In this document: piece by piece, positions 8,078-15,532 of the stretch
How the letters are laid out: each line of letters opens with the position of its first letter
Position numbering within the stretch: position 1 is the first letter of the stretch
Source of the DNA: Pseudomonadota bacterium
GTDB taxonomy: Bacteria > Pseudomonadota > Alphaproteobacteria > Acetobacterales > Acetobacteraceae
Assembly (NCBI GenBank): GCA_021845985.1
Contig: JAJZES010000001.1
Coordinates: forward strand, 1-54,812
DNA: 54,812 nucleotides
Direction: 5' to 3'
The notes under the pieces: generated by a model
What the model saw: the letters and a program-made list of their open reading frames with translations, nothing else
The model's database searches: none
Told to the model about the DNA's origin: nothing
Program-made: the position numbers and the translations under genes

Positions 8078-9898
8078 ATGCCCCGCCGCAAGATGATCCT
8101 GCCCGTCCTGCTGACCGCGCTCGGGCTGATCCTCGGACGCTTCCTGCTGCCCTGGCTGCAGGTCGCCCCCGATACCGCCAATCAGGTCCTGGTCTGGGGC
8201 ATGTTCGGCATCGGCTTCGATCTGCTGTTCGGCTACACCGGGCTGCTGTCGTTCGGGCAGAGCGCGTTTTTCGGCACCGGCGGCTTCATCGCCGCGTGGC
8301 TGCTGACCAATGACGTCATGGGCAGTGTGCTCGCCGCGCTGCTGATCGGCACCATCGGCGCCGCCGCCGCCGGGGTGCTGGTCGGGCTGATCGCGCTGCG
8401 GCGCACCGGCATCTACTTCGCCATGATCACCGTCGCCATCGCCGAGACATTCTTCTTCGTCGAGAACTCGCCGCTCTCCGCCTGGACCGGTGGCGAGAAC
8501 GGATTGCCGGGTGTGCCGGCGCCGGTGTTCCGCCTCGGTTCCCTGGTGTGGAAGGTCGGCACCGGCTGGTCGATGTATGCCTTCCTCGCCGGCTGTTTCT
8601 TTGTCGCCATGGTCCTCGCCATGCGCATCGTGCGCTCGCCGGTCGGCGCCATCCTGACCGCGATCCGCGACAACCCGCTGCGCGCCCGCGCCGTCGGCCA
8701 TGCAGTCGGGCACTACAAACTGGCCGCCTTCGTCGTCGCCGCCGCCTATGCCGGGTTCGCCGGCGGCCTGCTCGGCGTGCTGCAGGGGTTCATGCCGCCC
8801 GACGCCTTCACCTTCGACACCTCGGGCCAGTTGGTCATGCAGACGGTGATCGGCGGCAGCGCGACGCTGTTCGGGCCGCTGCTCGGCGCCGCGGTGTGGC
8901 TCAGCCTGCGCGATTTCCTCCAAGCGGGCATGGGGCTGGGCGGCGCGTGGAAGCTGGTGCTGGGTCTGGTGTTCGTGTTGCTGGTGTGTTTCCTGCGGCG
9001 CGGGCTGATCGGCGGGCTGGAAAGCCTGTTCGCCCGCCGGGGCAAAGCGGCACCGGACGAGGCGGCGGCGATCGACCTTGCCGCGCCCACGCTCAGCAGC
9101 GTCGGCCCGTCGCCGCGCCGCCGCGCCGCACCGCGCTTCGACGGGCCGGTGCTGGAGGCCAAGGGGCTGACCAAGATCTATGGCGGGCTGTCGGCCAACC
9201 GCGACATCGACTTTTCCGTCAATGAGGGCGAGTTGCGCGCCGTCATCGGCCCCAACGGCGCCGGCAAGAGCACCTTCTTCAAGATGCTGACCTGCGAGGT
9301 GACGCCGAGCAAGGGCAGCATCCGCTTCGGCGGGCGCGACATCACCGGCATGGATGTGGCGCGCGTCTGCCAGCTCGGTCTGACCAAGAGCTATCAGGTG
9401 AACCAGCTTTTCGGCCGGCTGACGCTGCGCGAGAATCTGATGATCGCGGCGCTGGCCGAGCGGCGCGGCCTGTTCCGCCTCGACCTGCTGCGCAGTCTCG
9501 ACCGGGTTCCGGGGCTGGCCACGCAGGTCGAGCAGACGCTCGGGCTGGTCGGGCTGACGGCGCGTGCCGATCTGCCGGTGGCCGAACTGGCCTATGGCGA
9601 GAAACGGCGGCTGGAGATCGGCCTGGCGCTCGCCGCATCGCCGTCGCTGCTGCTGCTCGACGAGCCGCTCGCCGGCATGTCGCCGCGCGAGCGGGTGGAG
9701 ACCGTGCAGTTGCTGAAAAACATCCGCCGCGGCCGCACGTTGATCATCGTGGAGCACGATGTGGACGTGGTGTTTGAACTGGCCGAGCGGATCACCGTGC
9801 TGCATGAGGGCCGCAAGCTGGCGGAGGGCACGCCGGCGGAAATCCAGCGCAACAGTTTTGTCCAGGAAGCCTATCTCGGCGGGGTGGCCGCGGCATGA
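8078..9898 (+). CDS. livM/livG: Fused ABC permease-ATPase (LivM-LivG)
   Basis: A 606-residue fusion. Residues 1-310 are the LivM permease (WGMFGIGFDLLFGYTGLLS, FGQSAFFGTGG, and the loop IGGSATLFGPLLGA). A linker of about 45 residues rich in Ala, Pro and Arg follows. Residues 355-606 are the LivG ATPase, with Walker A GPNGAGKST (about 391), signature AYGEKRRLEIG (about 505), Walker B LLLLDEP (about 525) and the switch histidine in VEHDVDVV (about 559). LivM and LivG are usually separate, though such fusions occur. The fusion fixes 1:1 stoichiometry, with LivF as the second ATPase. The stop overlaps the livF start (ATGA). Confidence 0.92.
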   Translation: MPRRKMILPVLLTALGLILGRFLLPWLQVAPDTANQVLVWGMFGIGFDLLFGYTGLLSFGQSAFFGTGGFIAAWLLTNDVMGSVLAALLIGTIGAAAAGVLVGLIALRRTGIYFAMITVAIAETFFFVENSPLSAWTGGENGLPGVPAPVFRLGSLVWKVGTGWSMYAFLAGCFFVAMVLAMRIVRSPVGAILTAIRDNPLRARAVGHAVGHYKLAAFVVAAAYAGFAGGLLGVLQGFMPPDAFTFDTSGQLVMQTVIGGSATLFGPLLGAAVWLSLRDFLQAGMGLGGAWKLVLGLVFVLLVCFLRRGLIGGLESLFARRGKAAPDEAAAIDLAAPTLSSVGPSPRRRAAPRFDGPVLEAKGLTKIYGGLSANRDIDFSVNEGELRAVIGPNGAGKSTFFKMLTCEVTPSKGSIRFGGRDITGMDVARVCQLGLTKSYQVNQLFGRLTLRENLMIAALAERRGLFRLDLLRSLDRVPGLATQVEQTLGLVGLTARADLPVAELAYGEKRRLEIGLALAASPSLLLLDEPLAGMSPRERVETVQLLKNIRRGRTLIIVEHDVDVVFELAERITVLHEGRKLAEGTPAEIQRNSFVQEAYLGGVAAA

Positions 9899-10596
9899 CC
9901 GACCTGCTGACCGTCGAGCGCATCAACTCCTATTACGGCGACAGCCACATCCTGTTCGACGTGTCGCTGCGCGTCGCCCGCAACGAGGTGGTGGCGCTGC
10001 TCGGCCGCAACGGCGCCGGCAAGAGCACGACGCTGAAGACGCTGATCGGTGCGGTGCGCGCCCGCACCGGCCGCATCACCTTCGACGGCGCCGAGGTGCA
10101 GGCGCTGCCGCCCTACGCCACAGCGGCGCTCGGCATGCAACTGGTGCCGGAGGAGCGGCGCATTTTCGGCAGCCTCAATGTCGAGGAAAACCTCATCCTC
10201 GCCGGGCTGACGGCGAAGGGGCGCTGGCCGATCGAGCGCATCTGGGGCATGTTCCCGCGCCTCAAGGAACGCCGGCGCAGCCGCGGCACCGACCTGTCGG
10301 GCGGAGAGCAGCAGATGCTGGCGATTGCCCGCGCGCTGATCCGCGACCCGAAAATCGTGCTGCTCGACGAACCGTTCGAGGGGCTGGCGCCGATCATCGT
10401 GCGCGACCTCGTCGGCGTCTGCCGCACCTTGGCCGAGGCCGGGCAAACCATCATCGTCGTCGAGCAGAACATCCAGGCGGCAATGACGCTGGCCGACCGC
10501 GCCTATGTGTTGAACAACGGCCACATCGTCGAGGAATTCAGCGCCGCGACGATGCGCGCGCAACCCGAGGTGCTGCACCGGCATCTCGGCGTCTGA
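9895..10596 (+). CDS. livF: Branched-chain amino acid-type ABC transporter ATPase LivF
   Basis: A 233-residue ATP-binding subunit, the usual LivF length. It has Walker A GRNGAGKST (residues 37-45), LivF-type VPEERRIFGSLNVEENL, signature LSGGEQQMLAIARAL, Walker B VLLDEPFEGLAP and the switch histidine position occupied by Gln in VEQNI, which is normal for LivF. Its ATG overlaps the stop of the LivM-LivG fusion. It is the last gene of the importer operon; a 303-bp regulatory gap follows. Confidence 0.93.
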   Translation: MTDLLTVERINSYYGDSHILFDVSLRVARNEVVALLGRNGAGKSTTLKTLIGAVRARTGRITFDGAEVQALPPYATAALGMQLVPEERRIFGSLNVEENLILAGLTAKGRWPIERIWGMFPRLKERRRSRGTDLSGGEQQMLAIARALIRDPKIVLLDEPFEGLAPIIVRDLVGVCRTLAEAGQTIIVVEQNIQAAMTLADRAYVLNNGHIVEEFSAATMRAQPEVLHRHLGV

Positions 10597-10635
10597 CACC
10601 CTACGGACATCGTTTGGTCACCTTTGCGGCGATAG

Positions 10636-10660
10636 TGTTCCGTCTGAGGAAAGCGGAACA
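10636..10660. promoter_or_regulatory. Inverted repeat TGTTCCG-N11-CGGAACA, candidate operator
   Basis: Perfect 7-bp arms at 10636-10642 and 10654-10660, located 40 bp after livF and 5 bp before a possible small ORF. The size and symmetry fit binding of a dimeric regulator. The family is unknown. It is distinct from the TTTGTATACAAA site further downstream. Confidence 0.45.
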
Positions 10661-10665
10661 AGCCG

Positions 10666-10845
10666 ATGCTTGCGAACAGTTTCCGGCGGATCGCGCTGGC
10701 CCATTGCCTGCTCCGGCAGCCGCCGCGGGCGACGCCGGAGGCAGCGCCGCCGGTGCCGCTGCCCGAGGACGAGCGGCGGCCCGCCACCCATCGCCAGCCC
10801 GGCGAGGCGGGCAGGGCTGGGTCGCGGGCGCTTGATCGTGACTGA
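10666..10845 (+). CDS. Possible small protein of unknown function (59 aa)
   Basis: An ATG-started frame of 59 codons begins five bases after the inverted repeat and ends TGA just before the TTTGTATACAAA palindrome. It starts with a hydrophobic stretch (FRRIALAHCLL) and continues as a Pro/Arg/Ala-rich tail without a recognised domain. In DNA this GC-rich, random open frames of this length are common. AGGAAAGCGGAAC upstream is only a fair ribosome-binding site. It may be non-coding leader. Confidence 0.22.
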   Translation: MLANSFRRIALAHCLLRQPPRATPEAAPPVPLPEDERRPATHRQPGEAGRAGSRALDRD

Positions 10846-10848
10846 TCG

Positions 10849-10860
10849 TTTGTATACAAA
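10849..10860. promoter_or_regulatory. Perfect palindrome TTTGTATACAAA, candidate MarR operator
   Basis: A 12-bp perfect palindrome lies 39 bp before the MarR start, in otherwise GC-rich DNA where such an AT-rich palindrome stands out. MarR proteins bind short palindromes of this type near their own promoters. It probably controls the marR-oxidoreductase-enamidase unit. Confidence 0.65.
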
Positions 10861-10899
10861 TGACCAGCGCCGCCGCGCGGCGCAGGAGGGGTGTGCCGG

Positions 10900-11319
10900 G
10901 TGCTGGACGGCTATGCGGTGGAGGACCAGATCGGCTTCCTGCTCCGCCGCGCGCATCAGCGCCACGCGGCGCTGTTTCAGGACGGCATCGACGACATCGA
11001 CCTGACGCCGACTCAGTTCACCGCCCTGGTCAAGACGGTGGAGCTGGGCCGGGTGACGCAGAACCAGCTCGGCCGGCTGACGGCGATGGACCCGGCGACC
11101 ATTCAGGGCGTGGTCCGCCGGCTGATCGCCCGCGATCTGGTCGATCGCGCCCCGGACCCGATGGACCGACGCACCGCGGTTCTCGCCGCGACAGCGCAGG
11201 GGGTGGCGCTCGCCACCGCCGCCATCGCCCGCGCCCGGTGGATCACCGAGGCGACGCTGGCCCCACTGGACAAGACCGAACGCCACCACCTGATTGCGCT
11301 GCTGCGCAAGATCGCCTGA
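10900..11319 (+). CDS. MarR-family transcriptional regulator
   Basis: A 139-residue protein with the MarR winged helix: LTPTQFTALVKTVE, then NQLGRLTAMDPATIQGVVRRL (two pieces: NQLGRLTAMD, PATIQGVVRRL) as helix-turn-helix, and the wing DPMDRRTAVLAAT. N- and C-terminal helices form the usual dimer interface. GTG codons exist at 10891 and 10900. The strong site AGGAGGG (10884-10890) directly abuts 10891 but is correctly spaced from 10900, so 10900 was chosen. Ten bases separate its stop from the large flavoprotein gene, suggesting one operon. By analogy with MarR regulators of aromatic and N-heterocycle catabolism, it is probably a repressor released by a pathway compound. Confidence 0.88.
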   Translation: MLDGYAVEDQIGFLLRRAHQRHAALFQDGIDDIDLTPTQFTALVKTVELGRVTQNQLGRLTAMDPATIQGVVRRLIARDLVDRAPDPMDRRTAVLAATAQGVALATAAIARARWITEATLAPLDKTERHHLIALLRKIA

Positions 11320-11329
11320 GGGTTCGACA

Positions 11330-14300
11330 ATGGACGCTGGCTTCCCCGACCTGCACACGCGCGATGCCCTGGTGGGTCTCGACAAACGGTTTCTGGCGCA
11401 TCTGAACACCGCCGACGGGGCGCTGTGCGGCCGGCTGCTGGCGGCGCGCGCCACCGCCGACACGCTGGAGGCGAAGGCGGAGAGCGCCTTGCTGATCGCC
11501 CTCGGCCCGCATCTGGAGGCGTTCCTCGCCGAGCTGTTCGGCATCGCCGACGAGATCGCCGCGCTGCGCGACACTACCGCGCGGCTGGAGCCGATCCATT
11601 CCTGCAAGCGCCTGTTCGTGCAGCGGCAGGCGGTGAAGACCTATCCCGACCCGGCCGGCTTCGACGGCGCCGCCCTGCGCGCCGCGCTGGAAGCCGATAT
11701 GGGCGAGGCGCTGACCGAGCGCAGCTTCGCTGTGCATGTCGCGCTGTGGGAAAAGACCGCGCGCGCCGAGCCGCTTGATCGTGCCATGCGCTACGCCGCC
11801 TGGGCGACGCTGACCGCGGCCGGGCGGGCGCAGCATCGCGGCGGCACGCTGTTCCGCGTGCCGCTGCGGGTCGATCCGCAGCACCTGGTGCCGTTCGAGA
11901 CCATCGAGCGCGACGGCGTCACCATGCTGCGCCTGCCCGAACACGACTGGCGCCAGCGCGACGGCTTCGCCCTCACCGATGCCGGCATGAACACGCAAGC
12001 GGCGCTGGACCAGATGAACTACTGCATCTGGTGCCATGCGCAGGGCAAGGATTCGTGCAGCAAGGGGCTTAAGGACCGCAAGACCGGCAGCTTTCAGAAG
12101 AGCGGTTTCGGCGTCACCCTCGCCGGCTGCCCGCTGGAGGAGCGGATCAGCGAGATGCACCAACTGCGCGCCGAGGGCTGCCTGCTCGGCGCCTTCGCCA
12201 CCATCGCCGTGGATAACCCGATGATGGCGGCGACCGGCCACCGCATCTGCAACGACTGCATGAAGGCGTGCATCTATCAGAAGCAGGAAGCGGTCGATAT
12301 TCCGCAGGCCGAAACCTCGATCCTGAAGGATGTTCTGGGGCTGCCCTGGGGGTTCGAGCTTTACGCGCTGCTGACCCGGTGGAACCCGCTCGACATCCGC
12401 CGGCCGGTGCCGAAGCCGGCGAGTGGCCGAAACGTGCTGATCGTCGGTCTCGGCCCGGCCGGGTTCACCCTGGCGCATCATCTGCTCAATGACGGCCATA
12501 CGGTGGTCGCCATCGACGGGCTGAAGATCGAGCCGCTCGGCCTCGACCCGCTGCTGCCGGTGCGCGACACCGAGACGCTGTTCGAGAATCTCGACGACCG
12601 CGTCATGGCCGGTTTCGGCGGCGTCGCCGAATACGGCATCACCGTTCGCTGGAACAAGAACTACCTGAAACTGGTGCGGCTGCTGCTGGAGCGCCGCACC
12701 GGCTTCGCCGCGTTCGGCGGGGTGCGTTTCGGCGGCGGCGCCACGCTGTCGATGGACGATGCCTGGGCGATGGGCTTCGACCATGTCGCGCTGTGCATGG
12801 GCGCCGGCCGGCCGACCGTGATCGACATGCCGAACGGCCTTGCCCGCGGGGTGCGTCAGGCGAGCGATTTCCTCATGGCGCTGCAATTGTCCGGGGCGGC
12901 GAAACTGTCGAGCATCGCCAATTTGCAGCTGCGCCTGCCGGTGGTGGTGATCGGCGGCGGCCTGACCGCCATCGACACGGCGACCGAGAGCCTTGCCTAT
13001 TATGTCCGTCAGGTGGAGAAATTCGCCCAGCGCTACCGCACCCTCGCCGCCGAGCAGGGCGAGGAGGGCGTCCGCCATCGGTGGACCGAGGAGGAGCGCG
13101 AGGTCGCGGCAACCTTCCTGCATCACGCCGAGGCCATCCGCGCCGAGCGCGCCGCCGCCGCGGCGGCCGGCCGGGCGCCGCATCTGGCGCAGTTACTGGA
13201 GCGCTGGGGCGGCGCCACCGTCGCCTATCGCCGCCGCGTCACCGATGCGCCGAGCTACACGCTGAACCACGAGGAAGTGGCCAAGGCGATGGAGGAGGGG
13301 GTGCGCTTCGCCGAGGGGCTGGCGCCGATCGCGGTCGAGGTCGATCGCTTCGGCCATGCCGCGGCGCTGCGCTGCAGCCGCGCCGACGGCGCCGAGGTGG
13401 TGTTGCCGGCGCGCGCCGTGCTGGTGGCGGCGGGCACCCAGCCGAACACCGTGCTGGCGCGCGAGGACGGCCGCATCCGGCTCGACGGCCGCTATTTCCA
13501 GGCGGTCGATGACGAGGGCGCGCCGTGCACCCCGGTCCGCGCGCTGAGCAAGCCCGAGCACGCCGAGGTGCTGATGCACCGCACCGCCGACGGCCATTTC
13601 GTCAGCTTCTTCGGCGATCTGCACCCGAGCTTTTTCGGCAACGTGGTCAAGGCGATGGGCAGCGCCAAGCGCGGCTATCCGGTGGTCAGCCGGGTGCTGG
13701 CGCAGGCGCCGCAGCGCGGCATCGACGGCGCCGCGCTGATTGCCCGCTGCCAAGACGAGCTGGCGGTGACGGTGCATGCCGTCAACCGGCTGACGCCAAC
13801 CATCGTCGAGGTGGTGCTGCGCGCCCCGGCGCAGGCCCGCGCCTTCGCCCCCGGCCAGTTCTTCCGGCTGCAGAATTACGAGATGCTGGCGCCGCGCGTC
13901 GCCGACGGCACGGTGCTGGCGATGGAGGGTCTGGCGATGACCGGCGCCTGGACCGATCCCGGGCGCGGACTGGTCTCCGTCATCGCGCTGGAGATGGGCG
14001 GCAGTTCCGATCTCTGCGCCATGCTGCGGCCGGGCGAGCGCGTCGTGCTGATGGGGCCGACCGGCACGCCGACCGAGATCCACGCCGATGCGACGGTGGC
14101 GCTGGTCGGCGGCGGCCTCGGCAATGCGGTGTTGTTCAGCATCGGCGCGGCGCTGCGCGCGGCCGGGTCGAGGGTGCTCTATTTCGCCGGCTACAAGGCG
14201 CTGCGCGACCGCTACAAGGTCGAAGAGATCGAGCGCGCCGCCGATGTCATCATCTGGTGCTGCGACGAGGCGCCGGGCTTCGTGCCCGGCCGGCCGCAGG

Positions 14301-14749
14301 ACCGCAACTTCGTCGGCAACATCGTCGAGGCGATGGCGGCCTATGCATCCGGCCAGCTCGGCGATCCGGCGATCCCGCTGGCCGAGGTCGCCCACATCGT
14401 CGCCATCGGCAGCGACCGCATGATGGCCGCGGTGGGGGCGGCGCGGCATGGCGTGCTGGCGCCGCATTTGCGCGCCGATCACACGGCGATCGGCTCGATC
14501 AATTCGCCGATGCAGTGCATGATGAAGGAGGTTTGCGCGCAGTGCCTGCAGCCGCAGATCGACCCGGCGACGGGGGCGCGAACGGTGGTGTTTTCGTGCT
14601 TCAATCAGGATCAGGCACTCGACCGGGTGGATTTCCCGGCTTTGGCGGAGCGGTTGCGGCAGAACGGCGTGCAGGAGAAGCTGACCGCCCAGTGGATCGA
14701 CCGGGCGCTGCGACACCTGAACGCGCGCCCGGCGCTGGCGGCGGAGTAG
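11330..14749 (+). CDS. Large FAD/NAD(P)/Fe-S oxidoreductase (GltD-like plus PyrK/FNR-like), candidate ring reductase
   Basis: A 1139-residue multidomain redox protein. Residues 1-225 are mostly helical and unrecognised. Next is a cysteine-rich region: C232-x2-C235-x7-C243, C267-Pro, C284, then C307-x2-C310-x3-C314, suited to 4Fe-4S clusters. About 366-800 is a GltD/dihydropyrimidine-dehydrogenase-like flavin reductase with VLIVGLGPAGFT and a second Rossmann motif VVVIGGGLTAID. About 805-1139 is a ferredoxin-reductase/PyrK-like module with VALVGGGLGN and a terminal cysteine set (C-x5-C-x2-C and a later Cys) for a 2Fe-2S cluster. Such a protein should pass electrons from NAD(P)H to a substrate or partner. 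Its place before an enamidase gene suggests reduction of an N-heterocycle (inference). No dihydroorotate-dehydrogenase-type barrel is seen, so the substrate site is unclear. ATG 11330 follows GAGGG. Confidence 0.8.
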   Translation: MDAGFPDLHTRDALVGLDKRFLAHLNTADGALCGRLLAARATADTLEAKAESALLIALGPHLEAFLAELFGIADEIAALRDTTARLEPIHSCKRLFVQRQAVKTYPDPAGFDGAALRAALEADMGEALTERSFAVHVALWEKTARAEPLDRAMRYAAWATLTAAGRAQHRGGTLFRVPLRVDPQHLVPFETIERDGVTMLRLPEHDWRQRDGFALTDAGMNTQAALDQMNYCIWCHAQGKDSCSKGLKDRKTGSFQKSGFGVTLAGCPLEERISEMHQLRAEGCLLGAFATIAVDNPMMAATGHRICNDCMKACIYQKQEAVDIPQAETSILKDVLGLPWGFELYALLTRWNPLDIRRPVPKPASGRNVLIVGLGPAGFTLAHHLLNDGHTVVAIDGLKIEPLGLDPLLPVRDTETLFENLDDRVMAGFGGVAEYGITVRWNKNYLKLVRLLLERRTGFAAFGGVRFGGGATLSMDDAWAMGFDHVALCMGAGRPTVIDMPNGLARGVRQASDFLMALQLSGAAKLSSIANLQLRLPVVVIGGGLTAIDTATESLAYYVRQVEKFAQRYRTLAAEQGEEGVRHRWTEEEREVAATFLHHAEAIRAERAAAAAAGRAPHLAQLLERWGGATVAYRRRVTDAPSYTLNHEEVAKAMEEGVRFAEGLAPIAVEVDRFGHAAALRCSRADGAEVVLPARAVLVAAGTQPNTVLAREDGRIRLDGRYFQAVDDEGAPCTPVRALSKPEHAEVLMHRTADGHFVSFFGDLHPSFFGNVVKAMGSAKRGYPVVSRVLAQAPQRGIDGAALIARCQDELAVTVHAVNRLTPTIVEVVLRAPAQARAFAPGQFFRLQNYEMLAPRVADGTVLAMEGLAMTGAWTDPGRGLVSVIALEMGGSSDLCAMLRPGERVVLMGPTGTPTEIHADATVALVGGGLGNAVLFSIGAALRAAGSRVLYFAGYKALRDRYKVEEIERAADVIIWCCDEAPGFVPGRPQDRNFVGNIVEAMAAYASGQLGDPAIPLAEVAHIVAIGSDRMMAAVGAARHGVLAPHLRADHTAIGSINSPMQCMMKEVCAQCLQPQIDPATGARTVVFSCFNQDQALDRVDFPALAERLRQNGVQEKLTAQWIDRALRHLNARPALAAE
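14726..14749. repeat. Left copy of 24-bp direct repeat flanking the TA module
   Basis: The last 24 bp of the oxidoreductase gene, including its stop. 23 of 24 bases match 15496-15519; the one difference is GAG versus GAA at the last codon. Both copies are in the same reading frame and give the ending RPALAAE. Confidence 0.85.
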
Positions 14750-14758
14750 CCGTTGCCG

Positions 14759-14781
14759 AGGTTATCCCGCTCGGATAACCT
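14759..14781. promoter_or_regulatory. Inverted repeat AGGTTATCC-N5-GGATAACCT, candidate TA operator
   Basis: Perfect 9-bp arms (14759-14767, 14773-14781) end three bases before the toxin-gene ATG. Toxin-antitoxin operons are commonly repressed by the antitoxin at such a palindrome over the promoter. It is relatively AT-rich within GC-rich surroundings. Confidence 0.65.
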
Positions 14782-14784
14782 TCG

Positions 14785-15142
14785 ATGAGCGGCGCCAAGG
14801 ACCCGTCCCTCGACGCTTTGCTCGACCTTCACGGTCAGGTGCTCGTCGTCGATGCCGAGGCGGGTTACGTGGTGCGCTTCGTGGTCAACCGGGTTCCCGC
14901 GACGACGGCAAAGCCGCACGGGCTTGACTACTCGCTGACCTTGCATGGGCCGCAGGGCGAACGGCTGGTAGGGTTCGACAACGCCCGTCCTGTGCCGCCG
15001 CAGGCGCGGGGGGGAGGCGCAGGATCATCGTCATCGGCTGCGCCGGGTTCGGCCCTACGACTACCGCGACGCGGCCACGCTGCTTGCGGGTTTCTGGGGC
15101 GAGGTCGATGCGGTGCTGCGGCAATCGGGAGTGATCCGATGA
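14785..15142 (+). pseudogene. Frameshifted TumE-family (DUF6516) toxin gene
   Basis: The N-terminal part (MSGAKDPSLDALLDLHGQ to GFDNARPVPPQ) and the C-terminal part (DHRHRLRRVRPYDY to the stop at 15140-15142) are both recognisably TumE-like but in different frames. The switch lies in a run of seven G (15008-15014). With six G the frames join as ...QARGEAQDHRHR... and give a complete protein of about 118 residues whose stop overlaps the antitoxin ATG (ATGA). As written, the upstream frame skips that stop and runs into the antitoxin, creating a 244-codon fusion frame. A real mutation, slippage-based switching or a sequencing error are all possible. TumE proteins are toxins of type II systems. 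Confidence 0.8.
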
Positions 15143-15519
15143 AAACGCTGAAGGCCGGCATTGCCAGCTACGACGAGATGAAGGCCCGCACGATGCGGAT
15201 TGCGCGTGGCGAGCAGGCGGTTGCGGCGGACGACCCGACCGTCTGGTTCGTCTCGACCGCATCCTTTGCCAAGCTGCTGTCCGCGGCAAACCGAGAGTTG
15301 CTGCACGTCATCGCCGAGCAGGCGCCGGGGTCGCTGGAGGAACTGGCACGGATCACCGGCCGGCAGAAATCCAATCTGTCGCGAACCTTGCATCGTCTCG
15401 AATCCTGCGGACTGATCCGTATGCAACGGGGCGCGCAAAATCGGCTGGTGCCGCGCCCGGTGGCGGATCGGATCGAACTGGCGCTGCCGCTCACCCGCCC
15501 GGCGCTGGCGGCGGAATAG
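15139..15519 (+). CDS. TumA/HVO_A0114-family HTH antitoxin
   Basis: The 126-residue protein has a winged helix (about residues 55-105: SLEELARITGRQKSNLSRTL, HRLESCGLIRM) typical of the HVO_A0114 family of DNA-binding antitoxins that pair with TumE-like proteins. The N-terminus (MKTLKAGIASYDEMKARTMR) also fits. Its ATG overlaps the ancestral toxin stop. It probably represses its own promoter at the palindrome 14759-14781. The last seven residues (RPALAAE) come from the 24-bp repeat shared with the oxidoreductase gene and probably replaced the native end. Confidence 0.85.
   Translation: MKTLKAGIASYDEMKARTMRIARGEQAVAADDPTVWFVSTASFAKLLSAANRELLHVIAEQAPGSLEELARITGRQKSNLSRTLHRLESCGLIRMQRGAQNRLVPRPVADRIELALPLTRPALAAE
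15496..15519. repeat. Right copy of 24-bp direct repeat flanking the TA module
   Basis: Matches 14726-14749 at 23 of 24 bases, 770 bp apart. The enamidase ribosome-binding site (GGAGGGGG, 15520-15527) begins directly after this copy, so this copy probably marks the original oxidoreductase-enamidase junction. Confidence 0.85.
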
Positions 15520-15532
15520 GGAGGGGGCAGAC

